From the NCBI GenBank assembly GCA_964058805.1, contig CAXKVV010000626.1, positions 62,001 to 126,000 on the forward strand: a stretch of 64,000 nt of DNA, read 5' to 3'. The notes beneath the pieces are model-generated. The model was given only the letters and a program-made list of their open reading frames with translations. It was not told where the DNA came from and made no database searches. The DNA is from Schoenoplectus triqueter (taxonomy: Eukaryota; Streptophyta; Magnoliopsida; Poales; Cyperaceae). The position numbers and the translations under genes were made by a program. Below, piece by piece: positions 1 to 14,361 of this stretch (positions are counted from its first letter, which is position 1; each line of letters begins with the position of its first letter).

Positions 1-496
1 CTTTGAGATTTAAATCTTTACCTGATTATCTACTACAAAGAAACACTTAAAGAATCATGTACAATTAGCATTAATTCCTCTCAAACCAAGGGACCACAAA
101 TCTAATAACTGAGGGATAAATCCTAATGAAAGATACAATTAGCTACGAAAATTCTCAGATATACCCCTACTAAACATCAAATTATCACATACAAACCCTA
201 CAATGCATGAATTATTATCACAACCTCAAAAACAAATTTTAGATTGTGAAATATACACAATACACCCAAATCTCCATGCTTTCTTTAGAATCACCAATAA
301 TACCACTTATCCTTCCTCCTTTGTGCAGACACAACAAGTACAAAGGGGTTCAGAATGTTTAGGAGTAATTGGGATGAGGACTACTGGGGACCTATTTAAT
401 TGTTCTTAATGGGAATATTTGATGAAATCATATATTGTAATACATATTTGTTTAGAAATATCTTGATAGAAATACAGATTTGTTTAGAAAGCATAC

Positions 497-1718
497 TCTC
501 TCATTAGTATCATCCAAAATAATGGCTCCAGAAACAGGAATTGAGAATTTGTAATCTGTAAATTCTCTGAGGATGTCATCAAGGTATCTAATGTATGGCC
601 TCAGCTGAGCGCAATTGTTGAACACTGTCAACAAAAAAAAAATTAATAAGAACGATATGTGGAAAAATAAAATAAGCACGCAATCTAAACAGATAATGCA
701 AAAACAACAATGTCATAGCGCTGGTATGGAATGTTATTATTAACCTTGTTTTCTCTGCACAAGGAAACATCAAAACACCACTAAAGCATTATTTCTTTCT
801 TGTACCCACTTTAGTTTATTAATTGTGTAGAGATTTCACACATGCCAAAGAAATTCTTAAGCATTATTTCTTGGTTTACATAAGCATTATTTCTTAACTA
901 CACATAATGTATGCTTTGTATCTAGTATGCAAATCCCAAAAAGCCTCAATCAAGAAACTAAAACAGAAGATTTAAAAGAAACTCAGCTACATCACCAAAA
1001 AACATACTGCAGCTCATGCGTGGTCTTTTCATTTCAATTTTTTAACTCAAGAATAATAAAATTGAAATTCAAAACATATAGTGGTAGGTAGCACTTAATC
1101 ATGAAATGATATCATCATGCATAACTACTATTCCATTTTTCAGATATTTTTTTCAACCAGTATCTTGAGTTTTGTGAAAATGAAAAGAGTAACAGAGGCA
1201 ACAGAATGAATTGAAATTGCAGTTAATAAGTTTAGAGACAAAGAAAGCACAATACTTAAGACAGTGAACTCCTTGAAGGAGAGGGATCTGAGAGAAGGAT
1301 TTTGTTCAACCGAGTTGTCTTCGTAAAACCAGTGTGCTTGTTCCATTAAAAAAAGAATTCGCTCGAATGATTCCAGATCTTCTTTTGGTACATTCAACAG
1401 AAATCGGCTGGAAAAGCAAGTAAATTAATGCAGTGAGTAATTATTTGAGTAGAAACTAGGATAATCAGATCAAAACTGGTGTACATGGTGAAGTCTGGTC
1501 CTGCTATGCCAATTGATACTACTCAACACAGAATTAAAGGCAGAAGAAACAAGATAGGTAATTATTAAAATATTGGGCATGATCAATTAAAAATCCACAA
1601 AAAAGTAATAAAACAGAAAGAAAAGAAAAGAGAATAAGGGTATAATATACCTGCACAGATCGTCCAGGAGTTCCTGACAAGGGAGGCCTTTCGAGGTGGC
1701 ACGGTTATTTCCCACCAT
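497..1718 (-). CDS. DCP2: mRNA-decapping enzyme subunit 2 (DCP2), 5' part only
   Basis: Three coding exons on the minus strand: 1718-1651 (ATG at 1718), 1407-1256 and 624-497, joined by GT-AG introns in matching phase. The spliced product begins MVGNNRATSKGLPCQELLDD and continues through LCSRFLLNVPKEDLESFERI, then HWFYEDNSVEQNPSLRSLSF, and ends in VPVSG-like text (IPVSGAIILDDTNER). This is the N-terminal alpha-helical Box A domain of plant DCP2 up to the first strand of the Nudix domain. DCP2 removes the m7G cap from mRNA in cytoplasmic processing bodies together with DCP1 and VARICOSE. The Nudix box (the catalytic GX5EX7REUXEEXGU motif) is not visible: after the donor at 496 the remaining 496 bases look like intron, so the rest of the gene lies beyond the left edge. 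Family assignment is by recognition of the protein; exon borders are hand-placed. Confidence 0.9.
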
Positions 1719-2300
1719 TTCTCAAATTATCTCGAATTTACTAGAGTATCCAGAAGAAAAAGCTTCTGTCAATTAGAATTCTCGTATTTGTATTAATACT
1801 ACTACAAAATAGCACATTTAACAGTAGATTGCCATAATACAATTCGTTTTTTAAAAGGATTGAGAGTAACTAAATTTGTTCGGTTCAGAAACTAGCATTC
1901 GACTTCTGTCAACACTAAACGAGTAGGGGGGAAACCGACCAGAAAGAAAAAAAAAATCAACAAAATTGTCTCCAATCGATTCGCATCCTACCCTACCCAG
2001 CGAGCAACTAGGTCAAAACCGAACCTCAATGAGCAAGAGAATTGAAACAAGTTCTACCTGATATTACCAGATCGACGATGAAGAGCTTGGAGCGAGCGTA
2101 CCCCCCTGCGCGATGAAAATCAAAGAAAGATGGTGTGAGATTGCTCGCTATCAGGCGCGCAGGGCCTGAAAACAAAGGGGATCGAGCTGCTCGAGCAGTT
2201 CCAGTTCGCGCTCTGCTCCTTGGCCTCTCTCTGTAATAATATTAATCATACACTCCACTCCTTTACGGCTTTACCTCGCATTGCATCGCATATTCGCATC
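1719..2300 (-). promoter_or_regulatory. DCP2 leader with probable 5'UTR intron and promoter region
   Basis: On the minus strand a good donor (CAG|GTAGAA) lies near 2057 and a possible acceptor (CTCTAG) near 1741, so a leader intron of about 315 bases just upstream of the ATG is likely. The GC-richer block 2090-2230 would be the leader exon and core promoter. No TATA box is convincing. Inferred from splice-like motifs only. Confidence 0.4.
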
Positions 2301-3182
2301 GAAGACTCCTGTCCCTGATTTGTTTAATTGCTTTCCGCTGTTATTAGCGTTGCAATTACACGGTTTTTTTATTTCTTCCACCACGCAGGTTCGATCATAC
2401 GGCCGGATCGGATTTCCTTTTATCCTCATTAATGGTTCAGATCACATCGACATGTTGTATGTCAATTTTAGAATTAAATGGATCGAATTTCCCTTTATCC
2501 TCATCCAGCTTCCATATCTCCGACTTATAATTAAATTGATAATTATTTTTGAAATAACCCAGCACAGAAGTTTGAAAATTAATTTATTTTAAGTAAGTTA
2601 ACAACTTACAATTAAATAACGACAATGCAACGCATTATTCCTAATACATGAACCTTAGACCTTAACTATACATCAAAAATTCCAAAACACAATGGAGAAA
2701 ATATTTAAATAAGTTTATTGTATGGTTAGTGGATATCACCACCTCAAGTTTCCAATCTTATAAAAGTCACTTCTGAAAAGTGCGCCAACCGTAACACGGT
2801 AATTAACAGTAACTTATTGATTTATAAAAATGAAATCATGAAATCTATAATCGGTTACGCACGTGAAAGAAAATAATATAAAATACATGTAACGATTTTA
2901 TTTCATTATGTAAGTCTGAAAAAAGCGTTTATTACAATAATGAAGACGTTCGAACCGTTTTTATCAATCAACTATGATTCAAATGTCACATGGTCGGCTT
3001 TGAGGAGTTTAATATCGCAAATGATACTACAAGATGTATCAGATTTTCAAGATGCACAAAAAGTACAAGAACCAAGTCCCATATGAGCCTGAGAAGAACA
3101 ATCCAGCAGCTCAAGGATTATATCTATGCATTTAGTATTCATTTCCCAAAGCTCTCTTTTCCATCTGAAGTGAAGACCGCTC
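2301..3182. other. Intergenic spacer between DCP2 promoter and ARF 3' end
   Basis: AT-rich DNA with no coding pattern I can recognise. The right part, from about 2990 to 3182, probably contains the ARF 3'UTR, because the ARF stop codon is at 3183-3185 on the minus strand. Confidence 0.4.
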
Positions 3183-6260
<3,078 letters not shown>

Positions 6261-8571
6261 TTTTGCCTCCCGTTTGAAACAAATGGAGAAAACATTAACT
6301 ACACAAAAAAGTGTTAAATTGTTGATTTAAAAAAGACACAATAATCTTTATCAGATTGTAACGGGATGACTATAAGTCAAGCTATTCGTCAGCAAAATAT
6401 TTAATGTATTATTTAATTAAATATTGTCGTCAGTCATATGTAATATGAGTTAGCGATTTATTTTGTATGAATAATAAAGTAGTACTTACTTAAACATTTC
6501 AATTAAATGCAGTCTCTCCATATCGGAAAGAAAATGAGAATATCCATTCTACCTTCTATTAATGAAATTTAAATTATCATTACCATCTCGACGGAAGGAT
6601 ACACAGATAATTTACATTGATTTTATACAAACAAAGTAAGAGACGATAGGAATAGGAGATTTCAGTTTGTAAAAACCGGAGAGGATTAAACAAGGGATAT
6701 GTATGGAGGAATGAGATACGATGGCCCGCTCCACGTCTCCGCGTCGATCTCACGCAGATGCGAGCGGCTCGTTCCGACCCAGCACGAATCCTAAAGCATT
6801 GTACCATGGGCTTCGGCCTCGGCCCTTGAGACAATGACTCCTCCAGTCCACTGTCAACGCACTCCCATTTTCGGAATTTGTCACCCATCATGTGTCCAAC
6901 TTATTTTCACAATTATCAACGTAAGTTCCCAACGAGTCTTTTAAATTATATTTTATTTTTTTATGTCAGATAGCTGATTATGTCGAACCAAAATTAAATG
7001 ACATAAATTTGACTCACGTCCTTTCACTGAGCCAGCACAATTTTATATTGTGAATGTAGATTTTTTCGTGAGTTTTTCAGATTATATTTAAATGTCCTGA
7101 TCGGAGCTTTCTATCAAGAATTATATAAATTTAAAGATCAAATTTTCAGTTCATCTTCACTTATTTAGAAATTTTTCAGCGTACTATTCAGTACAATAAT
7201 ATAAATAATCGAATAAATAATTATCATATATATAAATAATGAACATATCTAAATAGTTCAAAATTTATTTTTCTCAAATCACTACTCATTATATGTAGAA
7301 ATAACTAAAAATATATTTAAATTTTTAATTATTAAAAAAAAATATTTTTTTTTACTTCTTAATTAAAACTATTCGGTGTCTTCACTTTTTAGATAATTCA
7401 ATGGTGTGAGATTAGTTATTCAAGTTTAGCATTGACGGACGTTTTTCGCATGTCAATGTTGTATTCAAACTATTCATACTTCATAGTTATGTACCTCGTG
7501 CTAGGAGTTCAAACCATTTATGTTCTCTGCTGTTAAAACATTACTAAAGTCCGACGCTACACAGTTACGAGTTGAGAATTAGTATTTGGTTCAGTTCTAA
7601 ATATAATCACCTAAGTTACGAGTTGAGAATTTATATTTGGTACTCGGGATGACCTAGGAAAGGCGTTTGGAGGGGTCTTATATAGGAGGGGAATCAATCA
7701 GTTAGTTGTTGTCAACTCTATTCAAATTTTTGGATCCGAAGCATATGGGTCATATGGATTTCCATACGACTCCTATGGAGTTGAATCTGTTGCGTAGTGA
7801 TTTGTATTTTGACTATAACTTCTTCATTCGAACTCTCACTTGGATGATCTAAAATGCGTTGAAAAATTAAGAACAATCTTTATAAGACTAGCACATCATA
7901 TTAGTCATTCAATGATAGTTCATGATCAGAATTTAATGTGATTTACTGTTGATGATCTGTCTTGATGTCGTTTGTGTTTGAGTACTTCCCAATCATCTTC
8001 AATTGTTCAATTTTGTTCTAATTATTCTCCCAATTGCATAGTTCCTGTAATAAATAAAATATAACAGTATCTTAAACTTATGATAAAAATACAAATAAAA
8101 TGACTAAATTACTCTAAAAGTTAACATATTCGTGAGATTAACTCTAGTAAAAAGTGTATAAAATTGAGGCTTATCAACTCGTTATTCTGACTAGCATTTA
8201 AATATTAAGATTTTTTTGTCTTCACTGCCCTTCTGGTTATGTTTCAATTTTGAATTCATTCATTGTTTATTTTTCTTTTACCATATTTGTGTGGCGTGTT
8301 ATCAATTTATTGTCAACCTATCATATTGTCGGCACATTGAACAATAATATTTTCATAGTAATCTTCAATGCATTTCAGTATCAGTAAGCCGAGCAAGCAC
8401 CCCCTTCATCTTGATTTAATTAAGGCACAAAAAGAAAGAGAAAGAAGGTTGTTCCAAACTTTATCCCTACCAAACCGTATGCCATTTAGCCTCTAAATTG
8501 AAGCGAATTTTCTTTAGGGAGGAATTAATAATTATTAAGCCCATTTTCACTTGGCGGATCTTCCATGAAAC
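6261..8571. other. Intergenic region, AT-rich, with a 28-bp direct repeat
   Basis: No gene recognised. A GC-richer island spans about 6720-6880 with an open minus-strand frame of about 100 codons that resembles no family I know. Two 28-bp near-identical copies of a sequence starting AGTTACGAGTTGAGAATT lie at 7563-7590 and 7613-7640, followed by GC-richer text to 7680. This could be an eroded LTR-retrotransposon relic, but I see no paired LTRs or coding domains. Confidence 0.3.
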
Positions 8572-9250
8572 TAGGGTTGATAAAAAAATTTATAACTCAC
8601 GACTTGTTCGGGATTGACGCTATTGGCTCATTCGTTAGTGGACTGAGTCGTTAACGACTCAGCTCATTAACCTCATTAAATTAATGAACTGAGCTTGATT
8701 TTTGGCTGGCTCAGTTCGTTAGGCTCGATAAAATATTAATATTTATTATTTATATTATTTATATTATGAAGTTTTACTATAGTTGGTAGTTTACATGTCA
8801 GGTAGTTTATATATGATATGTAGTTAAATTATTTGTGTTTTTTACTAGAAAAAAGTAGTTCTTTTTGATATAAGGTGCTCAATTCCCAACCATCCCATAC
8901 ATAGTTGGTTGTATCCAAGGTAGTTTGCAAAAGTAACACTTATTTTCTTTTACATTTTGAGTGTTAGTAATATTGGGTGAATTCAGTTTTTGGTTTTGTG
9001 CCTTTGGATTTGTATGAAATATATTGTCATTAGTTACTTTATTATTTTTAATGCAAATTTTGATATAAAATATTATTGACTAATAAATAAGTCTTAACGA
9101 GACTTAATGAGTCAGCTTGGTTAGCTCGTTAACTTAACGAGCTAATCTCAAACCAAGTTTTTTGGCTCAAATATAGTTAACGAGCTTAACAAGCCGAGTA
9201 CGAGCTTGCCCCAGCTCGACTCAATTCGGTTCTTCTCGTTTGTAGCCCTA
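8572..9250. mobile_element. Probable non-autonomous hAT-like element (679 bp)
   Basis: The left end TAGGGTTGATAAA and the reverse complement of the right end, TAGGGCTACAAACGAG, resemble the TAGGGGTGTAAAC-type termini of plant hAT-like repeats. The subterminal parts are rich in GAGCT/CGTTAACGAG words on both sides (8630-8730 and 9095-9240), as in these elements. The flanking octamers CATGAAAC and CACGATGC agree at only 5 of 8 positions, so the TSD is weak and the element looks old. Confidence 0.45.
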
Positions 9251-9363
9251 CACGATGCCCTTTTCATTGTGTTGCCCATTAAATATCTTCCAATTGGAAG
9301 TTTAACTTTGTATGTTAGTATTTGACAAGTGAAGTAAACACAGAGTAAGTCCTCATACTCTAA

Positions 9364-10380
9364 GGGAGTGTTTGGCACTCAATGGAATAGTAAAAAGTTA
9401 GAATAGAATAGTTATTCTGACGAATTAATTTGTCAAACGAATTTTAGACTAAGTAGAATAGTGTGGAAGAGTGCTAATCCGATATACCAAGTTATATGTG
9501 GTATACCGGATTAGCTCTCGTCGGAATAGCGATTATTGTTTGATTATGTTATATTATATTATTATAACATGATTATAATTATAATTATGATTTATTATTA
9601 TATTATTAGTATGATTATAATTTATTATTATATTAATACTATGATGATTATTTATTTATTATTATATAATATTATTATTATTATATTAATATCATTGTTA
9701 GTATTGTTATTACATGATTAATTTTATTATTATTTATTATTATAATAATTATGATTTAGTATTATATTATTATATTATGATTATAATTTTATTATTAAAT
9801 TATTATATTATAATTATGATTATATTATTATGATTATGATTATGACTATGATTATTATTACATATTATTACTTTATTACGATTATAATTATTTATTATTA
9901 TATAATATTATATTATATTATGATTATATTATAATTATATTATTAGAATTATAATTATTTATTATTATTATATTATGATTATGATTATAATTTTTAATTA
10001 TATTATTATATTATTATGATTATAATTTTAATTATAATTTATTATTATATTATCATTATTATTATTACTATTACATTATTATTATTACTATTATTATTAT
10101 TCTAATTTTAATTATAATTTATTATTATTAATAATATATTATTATATTAAGATTATGGATTATGATTATGATTATTATTATTTTATTATTATTATTATCA
10201 TCATTATTATTGTTAGTATCATAATTATTCATATTTTAACTATTCTGATTAACAACTGCCAAACAATATTTTCTCTCTTTTGAATAGTCAAGAATACCAC
10301 TCTTCAAAAATATACTATTCTATCACTCTTCCAAAATTACCACTCTTCCAAATCTATTCCTTGATTTGCCAAACGAACCC
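9364..10380. mobile_element. Tourist-like (PIF/Harbinger-type) non-autonomous element, copy 1
   Basis: This 1017-bp element is flanked by TAA on both sides (9361-9363, 10381-10383). Its inverted ends start GGGAGTGTTTGGCA and, from the other side, GGGTTCGTTTGGCA, and similarity runs on for about 27 bp. A 3-bp TAA/TTA TSD plus GTTTGGCA ends is the Tourist signature. The outer 170 bp or so on each side closely match a second copy at 62087-63175. The interior (about 9535-10215) is almost pure ATT/GATT/TAT repeat in both orientations with no coding potential. Confidence 0.8.
9535..10215. repeat. ATT-rich scrambled low-complexity core of the Tourist-like element
   Basis: About 680 bp built almost entirely from ATT, TTA, GATT and TAT steps without a fixed period. 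It is confined to the inside of the element, and the same kind of core fills the second copy at 62260-63000. Confidence 0.85.
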
Positions 10381-10599
10381 TAATATATTTATTAAAGGCC
10401 AAAGAAGAACATTTTCAGTCTACAACCTACCACTCTGCATCAACACCATCAAATTCTTAATACATAAAGAGAGTTAAATATCCAAACTTTTTAATTATGT
10501 TGCATCATTAATTTAATTTTCAAATGATTCATTTTGATTTTTTTTCTAAAGTAAGTTCCACACCATCCACCAAAATTTAATTTTATTTAAAAAGTTTCA

Positions 10600-10800
10600 A
10601 TTTACTTGAATCTAACGATTCATATATAGTTATTATTTTCTCTCATTTAAAATAATGTGTATAGTATACTTAAGGTGAAATTTAAGTTTTAAAATGTTCT
10701 AATTTTTTATATGATTTTCAATTTGTAAAACAACAAACTTGAATTTTATAAGTTCTTTTTAGATATTTTTTAAGATCCTTTGAAATGTTAGATTATCATC
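10600..10800 (-). repeat. Copy of an AT-rich interspersed repeat (inverted relative to 56.7 and 57.8 kb)
   Basis: Read on the minus strand, this stretch shares the order of words AAATTTCACTT, then ATTTTAAATGA with GAGAGAAAA, seen at about 56955-57010 and 57920-57975. It is a diverged third copy of the same unnamed repeat. Ends cannot be placed. Confidence 0.4.
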
Positions 10801-10999
10801 AAGCTGGATGTTAGCGGCTACTCACAAAGATGTCTTGAAAGACATAGGATTACAAAATAGAAGATTTGAAAAGTTAAACTCAAGTTTCTTAGTTGAAAAT
10901 AAAAATATAGCTTATGCACAACCATTAACGATTCATGAATCATTATAACGACTAATTATAAGGTAATATTTTTTCTAAGACAAAAACTATCAAAAGTAC

Positions 11000-12500
11000 T
11001 AGAGCAAATCGTTAGGATCCAAGATTTTCGAACAGCTTGAGCCATTACAACGGCTTATGAAGAAGGCCGACAAAGTTATTGATAGAACTTTGAAAACCCT
11101 AGAATGGTGGTATTGAAAGGTCAAAATAGTGCAAGAATGTAAAGAACCTAAGGTAAAAATATATAAATCAATTTGGGGCTTAATGTTCAAGAATAATGGT
11201 AGCGAAATATAATTTAAATCAATTCAATTCTCACAAGAATATAGCAATCAAAGAAATGTGAGAAAATAAAAGTAAAGATAAAACAAGAACACAAGATATA
11301 ACGGAGTTCAGCTTTAACAATGTCTGTCTCCGGGACCCTCAACATCTAACAATTAAGGTTGAACCGATATATTAAAAAATATTTTTACACTTATAGAACT
11401 TGGTCCCTTACAAAAATGACTTGTCAAGCCTATCGGTAACTAGAGTGACAACACACTAAAAAAGGTGAGCACAACAGCTCAAGAAGAAGTTGAGAAGAAG
11501 GATCAAGTTGGGAGAATAGAGAGAAGCTAGATTGAGCTTGAACAAAGATTTGGCTAATTGAGTGTTTTAATCTCTTGAATTATCTCTCATACTTTGTATA
11601 TGACTAGTAAGCTCTCTGGAGTAATGATTTAGCTAGATAGATCAGACTCTTCATTAAGAAAGATTATCCTTTTAAAATAGATCTTCTGAAACAGCTGAAG
11701 AAACTATTTTTCAGCCTGAACTGTTATAACGGTTTACGAATCGTTATAACGGTTTAGAAAGAATAGCCGTTGGATCAACTGAGCTGAAACGTTATAACGA
11801 TTCATCCAATCGTTATACGTTTCATGAATCGTTGTAACGATTATAAAATCATTACATAACGATTCACTCTGGTTTCTATGCATATTTTTTGCCTTAGAAT
11901 ATTTTTGAGTATCGAGATGAACCGTTATAATGATTTCTGAATCATTATAACGATTCACTAGGCAAAAGTAGTTTTCTCTGTTGTTTAGGCTCATTTTATC
12001 TTGACCAATTCAATTCAGCTTAAGTCTAACTAAACCTAAGCCTAATGCAGTCTTGATTTAACTCTTATGTCTCATCATTAGTCTTGGTTCTTATGCACTA
12101 ATCTATTTACAAGTTAATTCCTGCACAAAACTTAAACAAGATAAATTATAAATTTTAAAATTATTTTGCAAATCGACAAATCAAAGAAGATGTTAAGTGT
12201 AACAGTTAGGATCCAAGATTTTCAAACCTTTACTTCCAGCAAATCATTATAACGCATGAGTATACTTTGACAAGTTGTTATAATGCCTCAAGAAAATTTC
12301 TTGGGTTTAACAAAGGTAAGTCATTATAATGGCTCACTGGGCGAAAAATTGTTTATCAGTGCTCTATTTCTCTCCAGACTTCAATTTAATCCAATTTTCT
12401 CAATCTTTAGTATCCTTTCTAGCATTCCAAAAAGGACAAGAGCACTAAACTTCTCCTTGCTATACTCATAAATTAGAAACTCAAGTTTATCAATTCAAAT
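11000..12500. mobile_element. Degenerate LTR-like repeat with many CGTTATAACG words
   Basis: GTTAGGATCCAAGATTTTC occurs at about 11009 and again at about 12206, both followed within 80 bp by AT-rich palindromic words, so a unit of about 1.2 kb seems to repeat or begin again. Between them the near-palindrome CGTTATAACG(R)TT recurs, for example around 11720-11760, 11790-11870, 11920-11960 and 12245-12335. The block at 11290-11460 resembles the transcribed leader part of Ty1/copia (SIRE-type) LTRs by general look only. There is no gag, pol or tRNA-binding site, so this is probably a relic. Confidence 0.35.
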
Positions 12501-13900
12501 CCTAGTTTGTGTTGAATCTCAATTGTACTTCTTGAGCCTAGCTTGTGCTCACTTTTTTGAGCTCTTTGCTCTCAATTTTTGACTATTTGCTCACTATTTT
12601 TCGGAGGTTTAAGTGCTCTTTGTTATTATTATTTTTACTTGTGTTTTTTTATTTATTTATGATTGTAAATGAGTCAAGTATTTTATTTTTTATAATAACT
12701 TTGGTAATAATAAATCAACATTCCAATTAAGGAGCGAGTCACATAAATAATTTTTTTAATGCTGAATTCCATTAGATTCTTGTGTTCTCTAGCTTAACAC
12801 TTTCTTTTACTCTTTATGCTCTATTTCACTAGATTGATATTTGTAAAATTCTCAAAGTTGAAAGATTAAGCTTAGCAATTAGGATTTCTTCTTTTACTTG
12901 CATATTTATTTCTAATTGCTAGATTCTCCTTTTGATATCTCTTTTCTACGCTCTAGTTGGAGTTTGTATTATCTTGATCTTTGTCTCATTTAATTTGTTT
13001 TGGCAGTTTACAAACCAATTTATTTTTTGTTTGTCCAATTTTTGTTACTAATTGCTTAAGATTAGTATTGTGATGAATTACTCAAATTAGACCCCCTAAT
13101 TTATCAGATTTTTTTATATTATCATGTTTTTAATTATATTATTTATTAATATAATTATCATTATTATTTAGTATTTATAAATATTGGATCTAAAATTTTT
13201 TAATGTGGAATTTTATTAAATATATTTAAAATTTTATATTATTAATTATTTATTTGATGATTATAAACCCGAATTTTAAATATAATTTGTTATGATATTC
13301 TTGCTTAGTGTGATTCATGTATTTTTATACCTCCATATCTATCGATAAATTGGTTAAAATCTCTTCTTGATAAAATTCGGAACATCATAAATAATCTCTT
13401 ATGTCGGTATAGCTGAAGATCATATTTTAATTTCATTATACGACTTAAAAATAAGGTCCTAGTAAGTTAAAATCACAATGACTTGATGAAAAGATCCGAG
13501 AATGCAATGCATTTCACCTGTAAATTAATATTTTAATGACTAGATGTTTATTTGAGATTATACACTACAAAAAATATTCTTCTGTTTCTGCTATTAGAAA
13601 AGCCAGATAGTGATATTTCATATTTTCTTCATTTTCTTGCTGTATCCTAGACAGTGATAGTTCAGTTTTACAAAGAAAAACAAAATTCCAAAATCATAAC
13701 TTTAGATTTAAGACAAAGCAATGAGCCCAAAACTACAATTTTATCCCTGTAGACACTAGACAGTAGAACGGGTAATGAATGCCCCAATATTTTGCTACTA
13801 CTCCAGTTTGTCCTCTCCGACTGGACAATGCACCGCTGTTCCTTAGGACAATGGATATCTCCGTTTTCAAATAATTGGAGATAGTTTGGAAAGTAATATT
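12501..13900. other. Intergenic region upstream of NAP1
   Basis: AT-rich DNA with no recognised gene. A single CACTACAAAAAATA word at about 13563 resembles a CACTA transposon end, but no partner end is visible. From about 13900 the sequence becomes C/T-rich, fitting the NAP1 promoter and leader. Confidence 0.4.
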
Positions 13901-14361
13901 TTTTTTTCTCGGTTTCTCCTGCTCTCCTCTCCACCATCTCGTCTCCATCTCCATTCTCTACTACTAAACCATTCTATTTTTTGTTCATTTGTTGGTTTCC
14001 CACGAATTATGTCTGCGATTGGTTGCTTACAATGTACGAGATCCAGATCGAGAATTGAATAGTAGAACCCCGATCTAATCCAGGTGAATATCTGTAATTT
14101 ATGTCTTTTTCCTTCTTCGCTCCATTGTGCACTTTTCAAATCCATAAACTCTCTTTCTCTAGCCTTTGGATTTTCTATTTGAAGTATAAAACTCAGAATG
14201 GAAGTCAAATAGCTACCCGATTTGGTCATTGGCCTTCGCATTTCGTCACTATCATTTCCAAGCTTGGTAAAAAAGCCTAATCTAACAAAAAGAAGATGCA
14301 TAAACAGTGATGTTTCGTACTGAAATAGGAAGCATTCTCTTTGATATTTCAGGGTAACGCC
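13901..14361 (+). promoter_or_regulatory. NAP1 leader region with 5'UTR intron
   Basis: A CT-rich leader (about 13905-14083) ends in a donor CAG|GTGAAT at 14083/14084. The acceptor TTTCAG ends at 14352, nine bases before the NAP1 ATG, so a leader intron of 269 bases (14084-14352) is likely. This is read from splice motifs. Confidence 0.55.

Noticed and set aside
6580..6891. Minus-strand frame of about 100 codons in a GC-richer island
   Set aside because: No recognisable domain, and codon content changes abruptly within it; kept only as an unexplained island.
9536..9721. Hydrophobic Ile/Tyr-rich frame
   Set aside because: It is the translation of the ATT-rich core of the Tourist-like element.
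13563..13576. CACTACAAAAAATA as a CACTA transposon end
   Set aside because: No inverted partner end (TTTTTTGTAGTG) with a 3-bp TSD was found; a single word is not enough.
13867..14301. Minus-strand open frame of 144 codons upstream of NAP1
   Set aside because: It overlaps the NAP1 leader and leader intron, has no family resemblance and no splice partners.
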